Shown here in pieces: positions 34,719 through 44,201 of a DNA stretch of 64,000 nucleotides. The translations under genes and the position numbers were made by a program. This DNA comes from Microvirga brassicacearum (GTDB lineage: Bacteria > Pseudomonadota > Alphaproteobacteria > Rhizobiales > Beijerinckiaceae), in the NCBI RefSeq assembly GCF_008757455.1, contig NZ_VCMV01000014.1, positions 62,001-126,000 of the forward strand, in the 5' to 3' direction. The notes below the pieces were generated by a model. That model made no database searches, was not told the DNA's origin, and saw only the letters and a list, made by a program, of their open reading frames with translations. Position 1 is the stretch's first letter; each line of letters starts with the position of its first letter.

Positions 34719-35869
34719 CGCGTGGCTCCCGGCTGGGTCGCAGCGGCGCCGGGCTGGAGCGCCGGTCGTTGCAATTCGTTGAGGGGAAGGAACGGCACCA
34801 CGTTCTGACCGTTCTGGCCGTTCTGATCGATGATGATCTTGTCGATACCGCCGTAAACGCGCTCCATCGTTTCAAGGAAGATCCGCTCGCGGCTGATCGC
34901 CGGTGCCTTACGGTACTCCGCATAAACCTGCTGGAACCGGCTGGCCTGACCTGACGCGTCGGCAACCGATTGCTCGCGATAGCCTTCCGCCTGCTGGACC
35001 GTCTGCGAGGCCTCGCCTCTTGCCTTCGGAACGACCTGGCTCGCGAAAGTCTCCGCCTCGTTCTGCACGCGGACAGCATCCTGCTGGGCGGCGTTGACGT
35101 CGAAGAAGGCCTGCTTCACGTCAGCCGGCGGCTGGACCGCCTGCATCTGCACGACATTGATCAGGACACCGGCGCCGTAGGCGTCGAGGGCCTCCTGCAT
35201 GATCTGGCGAACCTCCTGGGCGACGCTCGCCTGTTCGGTCGTCAGCACCGCCTGGATATTCCGGCGCCCGATCACCTCGCGCATGGCGCTCTCGGCCACC
35301 GCCTTGATGGTGCCTTCGGGGTTCTGGAGGTTGAAGACGAAGTCCTGGGCCCGCGCGGCGTTGACCTGCCAAACTGCATCGAAATCGATATCGACGATGT
35401 TTTCATCGCCGGTCAGCATGAGGCTCTCCTCGATCACGTCGCGCGAACGCTGCTGCGCATTGGCCGAGGAGCGGTAGCCCACTTCAATCCGCTGCTGCTC
35501 GGTCACGTTCGGCTTGAGCACGCGCCCGATCGGATAGGGCAGGTTGTAGCGAAGCCCCTCCCCGGTCGTGCCGGTGTATTTGCCGAAGATCATGTTGATG
35601 CCGACCTCGCTCGGCCGGACGGTATAGAACCCGGTCAGGAGCCAAATGACGATGGCGCCGAGGAGAAGCGCGATCAGCCCCTTGCCGCCCATGGAGCCGC
35701 CGGGGATGAAATTCTTCAGGCGATCCTGGCTGCGGCGCAGGATATCTTCGAGATCGGGTGGGGCTCCGTTGCCCTGCGGGCCGCCAGAACCCCAAGGGCT
35801 CTTGCCGCCGCCCGATCCGCCGCGTTGCCCCCAGGGGCCGCCGCCGCCGCTTTGGTTACTCCAAGGCAT
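34715..35869 (-). CDS. hflK: FtsH-modulating membrane protein HflK
   Basis: A 384-residue SPFH protein. The N-terminus is a Gly/Pro/Trp-rich cytoplasmic tail (MPWSNQSGGGGPWGQRGG), then a membrane helix (about 64-82, GLIALLLGAIVIWLLTGFYT) and the Band 7 domain (VRPSEVGINMIFGKYTG...). The C-terminal coiled coil and Gln-rich end are usual for HflK. Partner of HflC. The folA stop lies 136 bases upstream; a perfect TTGACA at 35958-35953 in that gap lacks a good -10. Confidence 0.94.
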   Translation of the reverse strand: MPWSNQSGGGGPWGQRGGSGGGKSPWGSGGPQGNGAPPDLEDILRRSQDRLKNFIPGGSMGGKGLIALLLGAIVIWLLTGFYTVRPSEVGINMIFGKYTGTTGEGLRYNLPYPIGRVLKPNVTEQQRIEVGYRSSANAQQRSRDVIEESLMLTGDENIVDIDFDAVWQVNAARAQDFVFNLQNPEGTIKAVAESAMREVIGRRNIQAVLTTEQASVAQEVRQIMQEALDAYGAGVLINVVQMQAVQPPADVKQAFFDVNAAQQDAVRVQNEAETFASQVVPKARGEASQTVQQAEGYREQSVADASGQASRFQQVYAEYRKAPAISRERIFLETMERVYGGIDKIIIDQNGQNGQNVVPFLPLNELQRPALQPGAAATQPGATR

Positions 35870-36005
35870 AGGTCGCTTTTCCTCACTCTGAAAAGACCGG
35901 CCATCGTCAAGCCGATAGGATTAAGGCGGTTGTCGGTGTTTCGTCTCACGCCTGTCAAGGCTGCGAGTTGGGGATTGCGGCGGCTTTCTTCAACGGGGAC
36001 AGCCG

Positions 36006-36518
36006 TCAACGCCGCCGTTCGAGGTCAATAAAGGTAAACGGGTGCTCATCATCCGGGCCTTTCGGGTGATCCTGACGTCCAAATTCCCTAAAAACGGATG
36101 GGTCGAGGGCCGGGAACACGGCGTCGCCCTCGGGCGCGGCGTGAACCTTTGTGAGGAAAATTTTCTGCACATGCGGCAAGGCAAGCGCATAAATTTCCGC
36201 CCCGCCCACGATGGCGACCTCGTTGGCGCCCATGGATTGCGCCAGGGCATTGGTCTGCGCCACCGCATCGTCCCATGTCCGCGCCGCGTGGGTGCCCGCT
36301 GCCTCGAACGCCGGATCGCGGGTAAGCACAACCGTTTCCCGCCCCGGCAGCGGCTTGCCGATGGATTGGAAGGTCTTGCGCCCCATGATCATGGGCTTGC
36401 CCCATGTCAGGGCGCGAAAACGCTTGAGATCGGTCTTCAGGCGCCACAGGAGGTGATTGTCCCGGCCGATGACGCCGTTATCCGCAGCGGCGACGACAAG
36501 AATGAGGGTGGGGGTCAT
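36006..36518 (-). CDS. folA: dihydrofolate reductase
   Basis: A 170-residue DHFR: TLILVVAAADNGVIGRDNHLLWRL holds the active-site region, KPMIMGRKTFQSIGKPLPGRE the NADPH-binding block, and AIVGGAEIYALALP the second conserved Gly-Gly motif. It makes tetrahydrofolate with NADPH. The ATG at 36518 overlaps the doc stop as ATGA, so translation is likely coupled to the toxin gene; an upstream in-frame start at 36551 would lie inside doc. Confidence 0.95.
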   Translation of the reverse strand: MTPTLILVVAAADNGVIGRDNHLLWRLKTDLKRFRALTWGKPMIMGRKTFQSIGKPLPGRETVVLTRDPAFEAAGTHAARTWDDAVAQTNALAQSMGANEVAIVGGAEIYALALPHVQKIFLTKVHAAPEGDAVFPALDPSVFREFGRQDHPKGPDDEHPFTFIDLERRR

Positions 36519-36907
36519 GGCTGTATCGGCATGAGATGGTGTTCTATCCATTGGGCGAGTTCGTCTTCACCAACCTCACCGGCTGCGAGTTTCAAGAACG
36601 TGATGACAGATTCCTCATCGCTTGCCGTCGCCATTAGACCGTTTTTGGCGAGGAAAAGCTCCATCGCCACGTACGCGGTTCTTTTGTTGCCGTCCAGAAA
36701 TGGATGATTCTTCGCGATTCCAAAGGCATAAGCGGCCGCGAGCAGCGGCAAATGCGTTGAGCCATATTGCGCCTTGAGTTCCGGTCTGGCGAGCGCCGAG
36801 TCGAGCAGTCCCTCGTCCCGAATCCCGTTGATGCCACCATGCTCCGCGAGTTGGGCGGCATGGATGCTGAGAATGAGGCGCTTGGAGATCCAGCGGATCG
36901 CCGTCAT
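36515..36907 (-). CDS. doc: Doc-family (Fic fold) toxin
   Basis: A 130-residue death-on-curing type protein. The catalytic motif HPFLDGNKRT (68-77) is complete, matching HxFx(D/N)GNKR. The N-terminal ISKRLILSIHAAQLAEHGG and the LDSALARPELKAQYG segment are the family's usual blocks. In phage P1, Doc phosphorylates EF-Tu. Its start overlaps the antitoxin stop and its stop overlaps folA, both as ATGA. It appears intact. Confidence 0.9.
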   Translation of the reverse strand: MTAIRWISKRLILSIHAAQLAEHGGINGIRDEGLLDSALARPELKAQYGSTHLPLLAAAYAFGIAKNHPFLDGNKRTAYVAMELFLAKNGLMATASDEESVITFLKLAAGEVGEDELAQWIEHHLMPIQP

Positions 36908-37128
36908 TTAGCGAGTTCGCGCAGGACAGCCCTTCGCTTTTGCATGATCTCGCGCGCAAGCTCCATGTCGGCTTCAAATTCGGGATCATATGGCGAAAGC
37001 TCAATCCCGTTTGGAGTCTCCGAAACAAATAGCTGATCTCCGGGCATAACTCGAAGTTTCAACGCTACATCTCTCGGTAGAACAACTCCCACCGAGTTGC
37101 CGATTTTTCGAACTTTGAGACCGGGCAC
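36904..37128 (-). CDS. AbrB/MazE-family antitoxin
   Basis: A 74-residue protein with the swapped-hairpin AbrB fold near the start (GLKVRKIGNSVGVVLPRDVALKLRV) and an acidic C-terminal tail (EFEADMELAREIMQKRRAVLREL) that would bind the toxin. The GTG at 37128 lies six bases after AGGAG. Doc is classically paired with Phd; AbrB-type partners for Doc are also seen. Antitoxins of this type repress their own operon, so the operon may be autoregulated. Confidence 0.86.
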   Translation of the reverse strand: MPGLKVRKIGNSVGVVLPRDVALKLRVMPGDQLFVSETPNGIELSPYDPEFEADMELAREIMQKRRAVLRELAK

Positions 37129-37190
37129 AATATTTCTCCTGTGACAACAAAAGTTATCACAGCCGTCCCGGTCGAGCAATGTGAATCAGT

Positions 37191-37670
37191 TCAACTCCCC
37201 GCCAGCCGTTCCAGCGCCTCTCCGGTCACCCGCTGCACCGTCCATTCGTCCATCGGCAGCGCCCCGATCGATCGATAGAAGCGCAAAGCCGGCTCGTTCC
37301 AGTCCAAAACCCACCATTCGAGACGTGGAAGACCTTCGGTGACGCACCGGCGGGCAAGGGTTTGCAGGAGCGCCTTGCCGACGCCCTTGGATCGGAACTC
37401 GGGTCTGACGAAAAGGTCCTCGAGATAAATTCCGTGGCGGCCGCGAAAGGTCGAAAAATTGTAGAACCACAGGGCGAAGCCCGCTGGTTTACCGTCCCAT
37501 TCGGCAATATCGGCAAATGCGCGAGGCTGCGGACCGAACAGCGCAGCCTCGATATCGGATCGCGTGGCGACGACCTCATGCGCCAGTTTCTCGAACGCTG
37601 CCAATTCCCGGATGAACTCGAGAATCAGGCCGGCGTCGCCTTGTTGCGCATTTCGAACGTGGAGGGTCAT
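37191..37670 (-). CDS. GNAT-family N-acetyltransferase
   Basis: A 159-residue acetyltransferase. The acetyl-CoA-binding motif A is YLEDLFVRPEFRSKGVGKAL (R-x-x-G-x-G present), and WVLDWNEPALRFYRSIGA gives motif B. The start MTLHVRNAQQGDAGLILEFI is typical for the spermidine/diamine acetyltransferase subgroup, but the substrate is not certain. It lies between DUF2293 and the antitoxin gene, 62 bases before the latter. Confidence 0.85.
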   Translation of the reverse strand: MTLHVRNAQQGDAGLILEFIRELAAFEKLAHEVVATRSDIEAALFGPQPRAFADIAEWDGKPAGFALWFYNFSTFRGRHGIYLEDLFVRPEFRSKGVGKALLQTLARRCVTEGLPRLEWWVLDWNEPALRFYRSIGALPMDEWTVQRVTGEALERLAGS

Positions 37671-37709
37671 CCGGACAAACTCTCGGCGGCAGGACACCAC
37701 CGCCTATCA

Positions 37710-38156
37710 TCAAATCTCCGGCTCATCACCATCGACCCGGCGCGGTGAGCCCCAATCCGACAGCACGGCATTGATTTCGTCGAGAACGAAGAAACGCGCG
37801 CTTTCAGGATCGTAGCCGTCATCGAGAAGAACATCGTAATCGGTCAGGCGATGACGGATGAATGCGACCAGCGACAGCCAGGCGGCTGCCTCGGGCGAGG
37901 CTGTGCGCAGGCCCCGGCTGACCAGCGCATGATCCGTGACGGATTCGAATTCGTGCCGCGAGATGCGCGGCGCCAGAATGCGAATCGCGCTCTCAATAGC
38001 TTCCCGCCGATTCATGGTGAGACCCGCACACAACTCCAGACTGGCCATGTCGCATCCGTGATGTTCTGCCGGAACAGGTTGGACCAATCGGAAAACGGTG
38101 CCAAGCGCTTGCGCGTGGGCCTCCACGGCAATTTTCGCCGCGAGGTCGCTTCTCAT
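37710..38156 (-). CDS. DUF2293 domain protein
   Basis: The DUF2293 domain covers about residues 48-141 of 148: RREAIESAIRILAPRISRHEF, then ASPEAAAWLSLVAFIRHRLTDYD and VLLDDGYDPESARFFVLDEINAVLSDWG. Function unknown. The start is uncertain: 38156 places it 13 bases after purT, while ATGs at 38048 and 38015 are closer to the domain boundary. It lies in the minus-strand purT cluster. Confidence 0.8.
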   Translation of the reverse strand: MRSDLAAKIAVEAHAQALGTVFRLVQPVPAEHHGCDMASLELCAGLTMNRREAIESAIRILAPRISRHEFESVTDHALVSRGLRTASPEAAAWLSLVAFIRHRLTDYDVLLDDGYDPESARFFVLDEINAVLSDWGSPRRVDGDEPEI

Positions 38157-38169
38157 TCAGATGCCGCGG

Positions 38170-39345
38170 TTAGCTACCATAGGTGATGGTGACGCAATCC
38201 GCGGCTTGCCGCGCGGCTTCGCGTGCCCCCTCGGTCGTATCCGACAATGCCACAGCGACGCCCATGCGACGGTAAGGCCGCGTGATGGGCTTGCCGAAGA
38301 TGCGAACATCGATGTCCGTCTGCTCGGAGCCCAAACCCAACGCCTCGTCGAGGCCGCCGATGCTGAATGATTCGGCGTCGCGATCGGCGAGGATGACTGC
38401 GGACGCGGAAGGTCCATGCAGCTTGATGCCGGGGATCGGCAGACCAAGAATCGCACGGGCGTGAAGATCGAATTGCGACAGGTTCTGCGAGATCAGCGTG
38501 ACCATGCCAGTATCGTGGGGGCGGGGCGACAGCTCGGAGAAAATCACCTCGTCGTCGGCCACGAAAAACTCGACACCGAAGATCCCGTAGCCGCCGAGGT
38601 TGTCGACGACCTTTTCGGCCATCCGTCTCGCCTCGCCCAGCGCCTTGTCCGACATCTGGACCGGCTGCCACGATTCCTGATAGTCACCGCGCTCCTGCCG
38701 GTGGCCGATGGGCTCGCAGAACTTCACGCCGTCGCGCGTTCGCACGGTCAGCAGGGTGATCTCGTAATCGAACGGGATGAATTCTTCGACGATCACCTTG
38801 CGGCGATCGCCGCGCATGTTCGCGACCGCGTAGTCCCAAGCCTCTTCGAGATCATTCGCCAAGCGCACCGTGCTCTGGCCTTTGCCCGAAGACGACATGA
38901 CGGGTTTGATGACGCACGGGAGGCCCGTATGTTGCGCCCCGGCGATCACCTCGTCGAGGCTTTCGGCATATCGGTATTTCGATGTCCGCAAACCCAATTC
39001 GGCGGCCGCCACATCGCGAATGCGATCGCGGTTCATGGTCATGTAGGTGGCACGCGCTGAGGGTACGACCGCAAAACCCTTGGCCTCGAATTCCTGCAGA
39101 ACCTCGGTTCTGATCGCTTCCACCTCGGGGACGATGTAATCCGGCCGATGCTTCTCGATCACCGCTCTCAGCGCCTCGGCGTCGAGCATGGAGAGCACCT
39201 CGGCCTCATCAGCCATCTGCATCGCCGGAGCGGCCGCATACGAATCGCAGGCGACCACATAGCAACCGTAGCGCTTGGCGGAAATCGTGAATTCCTTACC
39301 CAGTTCCCCCGAACCGAGAAGCAGGATTTTGGCAGTAAAGACCAT
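38170..39345 (-). CDS. purT: formate-dependent phosphoribosylglycinamide formyltransferase
   Basis: A 391-residue ATP-grasp enzyme that forms formyl-GAR from formate, ATP and GAR in purine synthesis. The start ILLLGSGELGKEFTISAKR is the N-terminal domain's first strand, and CVIKPVMSSSGKGQSTV is the ATP-grasp lysine and glycine loop. The start ATG at 39345 has AGGTGG eight bases upstream. PurT is the formate-dependent alternative to the folate-dependent PurN, so its place next to thyA and folA is meaningful. Confidence 0.95.
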   Translation of the reverse strand: MVFTAKILLLGSGELGKEFTISAKRYGCYVVACDSYAAAPAMQMADEAEVLSMLDAEALRAVIEKHRPDYIVPEVEAIRTEVLQEFEAKGFAVVPSARATYMTMNRDRIRDVAAAELGLRTSKYRYAESLDEVIAGAQHTGLPCVIKPVMSSSGKGQSTVRLANDLEEAWDYAVANMRGDRRKVIVEEFIPFDYEITLLTVRTRDGVKFCEPIGHRQERGDYQESWQPVQMSDKALGEARRMAEKVVDNLGGYGIFGVEFFVADDEVIFSELSPRPHDTGMVTLISQNLSQFDLHARAILGLPIPGIKLHGPSASAVILADRDAESFSIGGLDEALGLGSEQTDIDVRIFGKPITRPYRRMGVAVALSDTTEGAREAARQAADCVTITYGS

Positions 39346-39448
39346 GATGATATCCACCTGAGCGTCTGCGACGCCCGAGGCATATCAAGAAAGCGGCGCC
39401 GCGCGAAGACGCCCGCAATGGTATGGCCGCATCCTTGCGGCCGGCCGG

Positions 39449-40243
39449 CTAAACCGCAACCTGGCCCTTGATGTACTGATGCGACTGATAGTCCAGGATC
39501 TCGAAATCCTCGAACCGGTAGCCGTCGATCGATGACGGCCGACGCTTGAGATGCAGGCGCGGCAGTGGGTAGGGCTCGCGCGATAATTGGAGATGAACCT
39601 GATCGAGATGATTGGAATAGATGTGGGTGTCCCCGCCGGTCCAGACGAAGTCGCCGACATCGAGACCGCACTGATCCGCGACCATGTGAACCAGCAGCGC
39701 ATAGCTCGCAATGTTGAACGGGACGCCAAGAAAGACGTCCGCGGAGCGCTGGTAGAGTTGGCACGACAGCTTCCCGTCGGCCACGTAGAACTGAAACAGG
39801 CAATGGCAGGGGGCGAGCGCCATCTTGTCGATCTCGCCGGGGTTCCAGGCCGAGACGATGAGGCGGCGCGAATCGGGATTGCGTTTGATTTCCTCGATGA
39901 CCCATTGAATCTGATCGACGGTGGACCCGTCGGCCTTCGGCCAGGAACGCCATTGCCGGCCGTAGACGGGCCCAAGATCGCCGTTCTCGTCGGCCCATTC
40001 GTCCCAGATCGTGACGCCATTTTCCTGCAGATAGCGAACGTTGGTATCGCCTTTCAGGAACCACAGCAATTCATGGATGATCGAACGCAGGTGCAGCTTC
40101 TTGGTCGTCACCAGCGGAAAGCCGCGGCTCAGATCGAATCGCATCTGGTGGCCGAAGATGGACAGCGTTCCGGTCCCGGTCCGGTCGTCCTTATGGACGC
40201 CTTCGGCGAGAATACGGCGCAACAGGTCGTGATAGGCTTGCAT
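39449..40243 (-). CDS. thyA: thymidylate synthase
   Basis: A 264-residue ThyA. The catalytic Cys is Cys146 in [12 protein letters not shown] (two bases of context: Cys146 and Cys148), and [25 protein letters not shown] is the conserved dUMP/folate block. It converts dUMP to dTMP with methylene-tetrahydrofolate, yielding dihydrofolate for FolA. The palindrome GGCCGC-ATCCTT-GCGGCC at 39425-39442 follows the gene. Divergent from sspB (217-base gap). Confidence 0.96.
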   Translation of the reverse strand: MQAYHDLLRRILAEGVHKDDRTGTGTLSIFGHQMRFDLSRGFPLVTTKKLHLRSIIHELLWFLKGDTNVRYLQENGVTIWDEWADENGDLGPVYGRQWRSWPKADGSTVDQIQWVIEEIKRNPDSRRLIVSAWNPGEIDKMALAPCHCLFQFYVADGKLSCQLYQRSADVFLGVPFNIASYALLVHMVADQCGLDVGDFVWTGGDTHIYSNHLDQVHLQLSREPYPLPRLHLKRRPSSIDGYRFEDFEILDYQSHQYIKGQVAV

Positions 40244-40326
40244 TTCAGGCTCCTGAGCCGATTATAGCCCGGCTTCCGGCGCTGATCCGAGGGTACAATT
40301 CGTCCCGGCGGGCTTTTCCCCCGGTC

Positions 40327-40355
40327 TTTCAAATTGGCGATGCTCTTCCTATAAT
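40327..40355 (+). promoter_or_regulatory. candidate sigma-70 promoter of sspB
   Basis: TTTCAA (40327-40332) and a perfect TATAAT (40350-40355) are separated by 17 bases. The ATG follows 105 bases downstream, which leaves a long 5' leader containing the palindrome CCGGTC-GA-GACCGG (40414-40427). Confidence 0.6.
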
Positions 40356-40460
40356 CAGACGTCCGAACCCTAGATCTATCGTGGCGGCGAGGCTATCGGT
40401 CAATTCCATCGGAACCGGTCGAGACCGGAACTGTTTCTGTTATCTTTCAAGGGCTGCCGC

Positions 40461-41081
40461 ATGTCGAATAAAGACCTTATCCGGTACGATCTTCTGGTAC
40501 AGGACGCACTCAAGGGCGTCGTGCGCCGCGTACTGATCGATGCGGGCAAGGACGGGTTGCCCGGCGAACACCATTTTTACATCTCCTTCCGAACCGATTT
40601 CCCAGGGGTCCGCATCTCCAATCGCCTGCGCGAGAAATATCCGCAGGAAATGACGATCGTGATGCAGCACCAGTTCTGGGACCTGATCATCACGGATCAC
40701 ACCTTCGAAGTCGGCCTGTCCTTTTCGGGCGTCCCCGAGCGGCTGCTGATCCCGTTCGACGCCCTGACGGGGTTTTTCGACCCGTCCGTGCAGTTCGGGC
40801 TGAAGTTTGATTCGCAGGAAGGCGACGAGGACGAAGAAGGCACCCAGGCGCCCGTCCCACCCGAAGCCCGTAACGGCTCGGATCCGGTGGCGTTGAAGAC
40901 GCCGCGCAAGGCTGCGGGCGCCGACAAGAAAGCGGACCCGAAGAAACCGCCTCGCACCGCTCCCGAGCCTGCTGCCGCAAGCGATGACGATCAATCGGCC
41001 AAGGAACCACCCGCTGGTGAGGCCGACGCGGCTGGCAGCGCGCAGGTCGTCAGTCTGGACTCGTTCCGCAAGAAGAATTGA
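40461..41081 (+). CDS. sspB: SspB-family ClpXP adaptor
   Basis: A 206-residue protein. The folded domain (about 1-120) starts IRYDLLVQDALKGVVRRVL and contains GEHHFYISFRTDFPGVRI and FWDLIITDHTFEVGLSFSGVPERLLIPFDAL, the alphaproteobacterial SspB type. A long flexible acidic, Pro/Lys-rich linker follows, ending in VVSLDSFRKKN, the ClpX-docking tail. It delivers ssrA-tagged and other substrates to ClpXP. Confidence 0.93.
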   Translation: MSNKDLIRYDLLVQDALKGVVRRVLIDAGKDGLPGEHHFYISFRTDFPGVRISNRLREKYPQEMTIVMQHQFWDLIITDHTFEVGLSFSGVPERLLIPFDALTGFFDPSVQFGLKFDSQEGDEDEEGTQAPVPPEARNGSDPVALKTPRKAAGADKKADPKKPPRTAPEPAAASDDDQSAKEPPAGEADAAGSAQVVSLDSFRKKN

Positions 41082-41106
41082 AAACCGGGTTTCCGGGGCT
41101 GCGACG

Positions 41107-42513
41107 CTACAGCTTCGCAAGCGATGCCCGGTGGCTGAGCGACATCCGCAAACCGTGACGCGGTCGCAGCGTAATGCGATGCAGGGGCTCGACCACGTGC
41201 CCTTCCGCCAAATCGAGCCGGACTGACCGCACGATGCTCGCCAACACGACCATCGCCTCCTGCAGCGCGAAGCTCGCGCCAATGCAGACGCGCGGTCCTG
41301 CGCCAAACGGCAGATAGGCGAACCGGTCGATGGTCGCGCGCGCCTCGGGCAGGAATCGCTCGGGCCGAAATACGTCCGGCTCTGTCCACAGCGTCTCATG
41401 GCGGTGCAACACATAGGGAGCGATCGTCACCAGCGTGCCGGCGGCAATGTCGACATCACCCGCCTTGTCGTTCGCGATCGCCGCGCGGCTCAGGAACGGC
41501 ACGGGTGGATAAAGCCGCATCGCCTCCTCCAGCACGGCGCGCGTATAAACGAGCCTGTCCAGATGCACCGGCTCAATCGCGTCAGCGCCGAGCACGTCGT
41601 CGACCTCCGCTTCAATCCGCGCACGAGCGTGTCCGTCCTGAGAAATCAGGTAGATTGACCATGACAGGGCATTGGCGGTGGTCTCATGGCCTGCTCCGAT
41701 GAAGGTCACGATATTGGCGTTCACGTCGAGGTCGCTCAGTCCTTTGCCGGTCTCGGGATCGGAGGCTTCGAGCAGAAGCGTGAGGAGATCGCGCGGTGCC
41801 GGCTGCCCGCTCCCCAGCAAGGTTTTGCGCGCGGCGATCAGGTTTTGAACCATCTCCTCGAAATAGCGGATTGCCGGCCGCGCCCGCAGATGCCCGATAC
41901 GCGGCACCCAGGCCGGAAGGCCGAAGATGTCGACCGGATCGATGCGCCCGAGCCCTTCGAAGTAGCGCGTGATGGCACGCCCGAGAGCGTCCGGATTGTG
42001 CGATATGCCGGTCGTGAAGACGGTTCGTTCGAGGACATCGAGCGTCACCCGCGTCATTTCGAGCGAGACATCGACGATGCGCCCGTCAGGTCGCCGCTGC
42101 CAGCGCCGAACCAGCCGCTCCGCGGATTCCCGCATCGCGGGGAAGAACCCCTGGACGGTTCGGGGAGTGAACAGGGGTGCGATCGTCCGGCGCTGCAGCC
42201 GCCATTCCTCGCCGTCCGCGGTCAGGAGCCCCCGCCCAAGACCGGGAGCCAGAACCCTGAGTTGAAGATCGTCTTTTCGGTAATTTGCCGCGTTGTCGAC
42301 AAGGACATGGCGGATAATGGCCGGGTCGTTCACCACCATGACCCGGCCAAGAATGCCCTCGCCCGAAGTGACCTTCTCGCGGAAATGACGCTCGGTCCAT
42401 GTGGTGAGGGGATTTCGTCGGAGGGCGAGGAGAAAGGCCAGGAGCCCCGGCGCCTCCGCCCGCGGCCTGGGCGCTGGCGGACGAAAGGCGGGCCGTTCAG
42501 GCGTGGCAATCAT
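41107..42513 (-). CDS. cytochrome P450
   Basis: A 468-residue P450. The oxygen-activation I-helix motif is GAGHETT (the acid-Thr pair with a Glu), ExxR reads EEAMRLYPP, and the haem motif is FGAGPRVCIG with Cys410. A conserved C-helix WRLQRR is present. No membrane anchor or reductase fusion is seen, and no ferredoxin gene lies nearby, so the redox partner is encoded elsewhere. Start choice: ATG 42513; ATGs at 42534 and 42582 would lengthen it. It is divergent from fumC and convergent with sspB. Confidence 0.9.
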   Translation of the reverse strand: MIATPERPAFRPPAPRPRAEAPGLLAFLLALRRNPLTTWTERHFREKVTSGEGILGRVMVVNDPAIIRHVLVDNAANYRKDDLQLRVLAPGLGRGLLTADGEEWRLQRRTIAPLFTPRTVQGFFPAMRESAERLVRRWQRRPDGRIVDVSLEMTRVTLDVLERTVFTTGISHNPDALGRAITRYFEGLGRIDPVDIFGLPAWVPRIGHLRARPAIRYFEEMVQNLIAARKTLLGSGQPAPRDLLTLLLEASDPETGKGLSDLDVNANIVTFIGAGHETTANALSWSIYLISQDGHARARIEAEVDDVLGADAIEPVHLDRLVYTRAVLEEAMRLYPPVPFLSRAAIANDKAGDVDIAAGTLVTIAPYVLHRHETLWTEPDVFRPERFLPEARATIDRFAYLPFGAGPRVCIGASFALQEAMVVLASIVRSVRLDLAEGHVVEPLHRITLRPRHGLRMSLSHRASLAKL

Positions 42514-42602
42514 CGGCTTTTGCTGCCCCCGCATGTCTCTTGGGTGTTGCGACGCGTCAAACTTGAGATAAGAACAGCCCAAACGTATCGAAAGAGGTCA
42601 GG

Positions 42603-43997
42603 ATGTCGCCGTCAACCCGCACTGAAACAGATACCTTCGGCCCCATCGAAGTTCCCGCCGACAGGCTCTGGGGCGCGCAGACGCAGCGCTCGATCCAGAA
42701 CTTCCGCATCGGCGGCGAACGGATGCCGATTCCGCTGGTGCATGCGCTGGCCATCGTCAAACAGGCCGCCGCCCTCGTGAATCAGGATCTTGGCAAGCTC
42801 GAGCCGCGTCTCGCCGAAGCGATCTCGACCGCCGCGGCCGATGTGGTGCAGGGCAAATTCGACGACGAGTTTCCGCTCGTGGTCTGGCAGACCGGCTCCG
42901 GCACCCAATCCAACATGAACATGAACGAGGTCCTGTCCAACCTCGCCAACGAGCGTCTCGGCGAGAAGCGCGGCAGCAAGAAACCCGTCCATCCGAACGA
43001 CCACGTCAATCAAGGTCAATCCTCGAACGACGTCTTTCCCTCCGCCATGCACATCGCGGCGGCCCGCGAGATCGAAAACCGCCTTCTTCCCGCCCTCCGG
43101 CACCTGCACACAGCCCTGAAGGCGAAGGCCGAAGCGTTCAAGCACATCGTCAAGATCGGCCGCACCCATCTGCAGGACGCGACACCGGTGACGCTGGGTC
43201 AGGAATTCTCCGGCTATGCGATGCAGATCGAACTCGCGATCGGGCGCATCCAGGCAACCCTGCCCGGCCTTTACGCCCTGGCTCAAGGCGGCACCGCCGT
43301 TGGCACCGGTCTGAACGCGCATCCGGAATTTGCCGAGCGCTTTGCCCAAAAGGTCACCGAGTTGACCTCTCTGCCCTTCACCTCCGCCGAGAACAAGTTC
43401 GAGGCGCTGGCATCGAACGATGGCCTCGTCTTCACGCATGGCGCCCTGTCGAGCCTTGCTGCGGGCATGTTCAAGATCGCCAACGACATCCGCTTGATGG
43501 GTTCGGGTCCGCGCTCGGGCCTTGGCGAGATCTCCCTGCCGGAAAATGAGCCTGGTTCGTCGATCATGCCCGGCAAGGTCAACCCGACGCAGGCCGAAGC
43601 CATCACCATGCTGTGCGCCCAGGTCGCGGGCAACCAGACCACCGTCACCTTCGCCGGCAGCCAAGGGCATTTTGAACTCAACGTGTTCAAGCCCGTCATC
43701 ATCACCGCCGTCCTGCAATCCATCCGGCTGCTCGCGGAAGGCGCGGTCAGCTTCACCGATCATTGCGTCGTCGGCATCAAGCCGAACCTTGAACGCATCG
43801 GCGATCTCATGCAGCGCTCGTTGATGCTGGTGACGGCGTTGGCGCCGAAGATCGGCTATGATCAGGCGGCAGCGATTGCAAAATCCGCGCACAAGAACGG
43901 CACGACGCTGAAAGAAGAAGCGCTCAAGTCCGGCAGCGTCACCGCTGAGGAATTCGACGCCATCGTGCGCCCGGAAACTATGCTGGCGCCGCAATGA
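42603..43997 (+). CDS. fumC: class II fumarate hydratase
   Basis: A 464-residue enzyme that interconverts fumarate and malate in the TCA cycle. Motifs: [29 protein letters not shown], and the flexible catalytic signature [16 protein letters not shown], all in the family order. The length is exact for FumC. Followed by a DUF4169 gene after 18 bases. Confidence 0.97.
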   Translation: MSPSTRTETDTFGPIEVPADRLWGAQTQRSIQNFRIGGERMPIPLVHALAIVKQAAALVNQDLGKLEPRLAEAISTAAADVVQGKFDDEFPLVVWQTGSGTQSNMNMNEVLSNLANERLGEKRGSKKPVHPNDHVNQGQSSNDVFPSAMHIAAAREIENRLLPALRHLHTALKAKAEAFKHIVKIGRTHLQDATPVTLGQEFSGYAMQIELAIGRIQATLPGLYALAQGGTAVGTGLNAHPEFAERFAQKVTELTSLPFTSAENKFEALASNDGLVFTHGALSSLAAGMFKIANDIRLMGSGPRSGLGEISLPENEPGSSIMPGKVNPTQAEAITMLCAQVAGNQTTVTFAGSQGHFELNVFKPVIITAVLQSIRLLAEGAVSFTDHCVVGIKPNLERIGDLMQRSLMLVTALAPKIGYDQAAAIAKSAHKNGTTLKEEALKSGSVTAEEFDAIVRPETMLAPQ

Positions 43998-44015
43998 CAG
44001 GCGCCGCGATGATCA

Positions 44016-44201
44016 ATGGCTGAGATCGTCAACCTGCGCCTTGTGCGCAAGAGAAAGGCGCGGGCCGACAAAGAGGCCCGCGCCGCGCAGAACCGCGTCG
44101 CCTTCGGCCGCACCAAGATCGAGCGCGACGTGAGCAAAGCCGAGAACAATCTGACTGAACGCCGTCTCGACCTGCACAGGCGAGATGAAGAGACCGAATG
44201 A
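44016..44201 (+). CDS. DUF4169 small basic/acidic protein
   Basis: A 61-residue, highly charged protein of the DUF4169 family: VNLRLVRKRKARADKEARAA and NRVAFGRTKIERDVSKAEN. It is probably helical and DNA- or RNA-associated, but no function is known. It lies between fumC and the ribbon-helix-helix gene, whose ATG directly follows its stop. This trio order is common in the order, from memory. Confidence 0.87.
   Translation: MAEIVNLRLVRKRKARADKEARAAQNRVAFGRTKIERDVSKAENNLTERRLDLHRRDEETE

Noticed and set aside
35953-35980. Promoter for hflK using the perfect TTGACA at 35958-35953.
   Set aside because: The corresponding -10 position (CGACAA) is poor, so the match alone is not enough.
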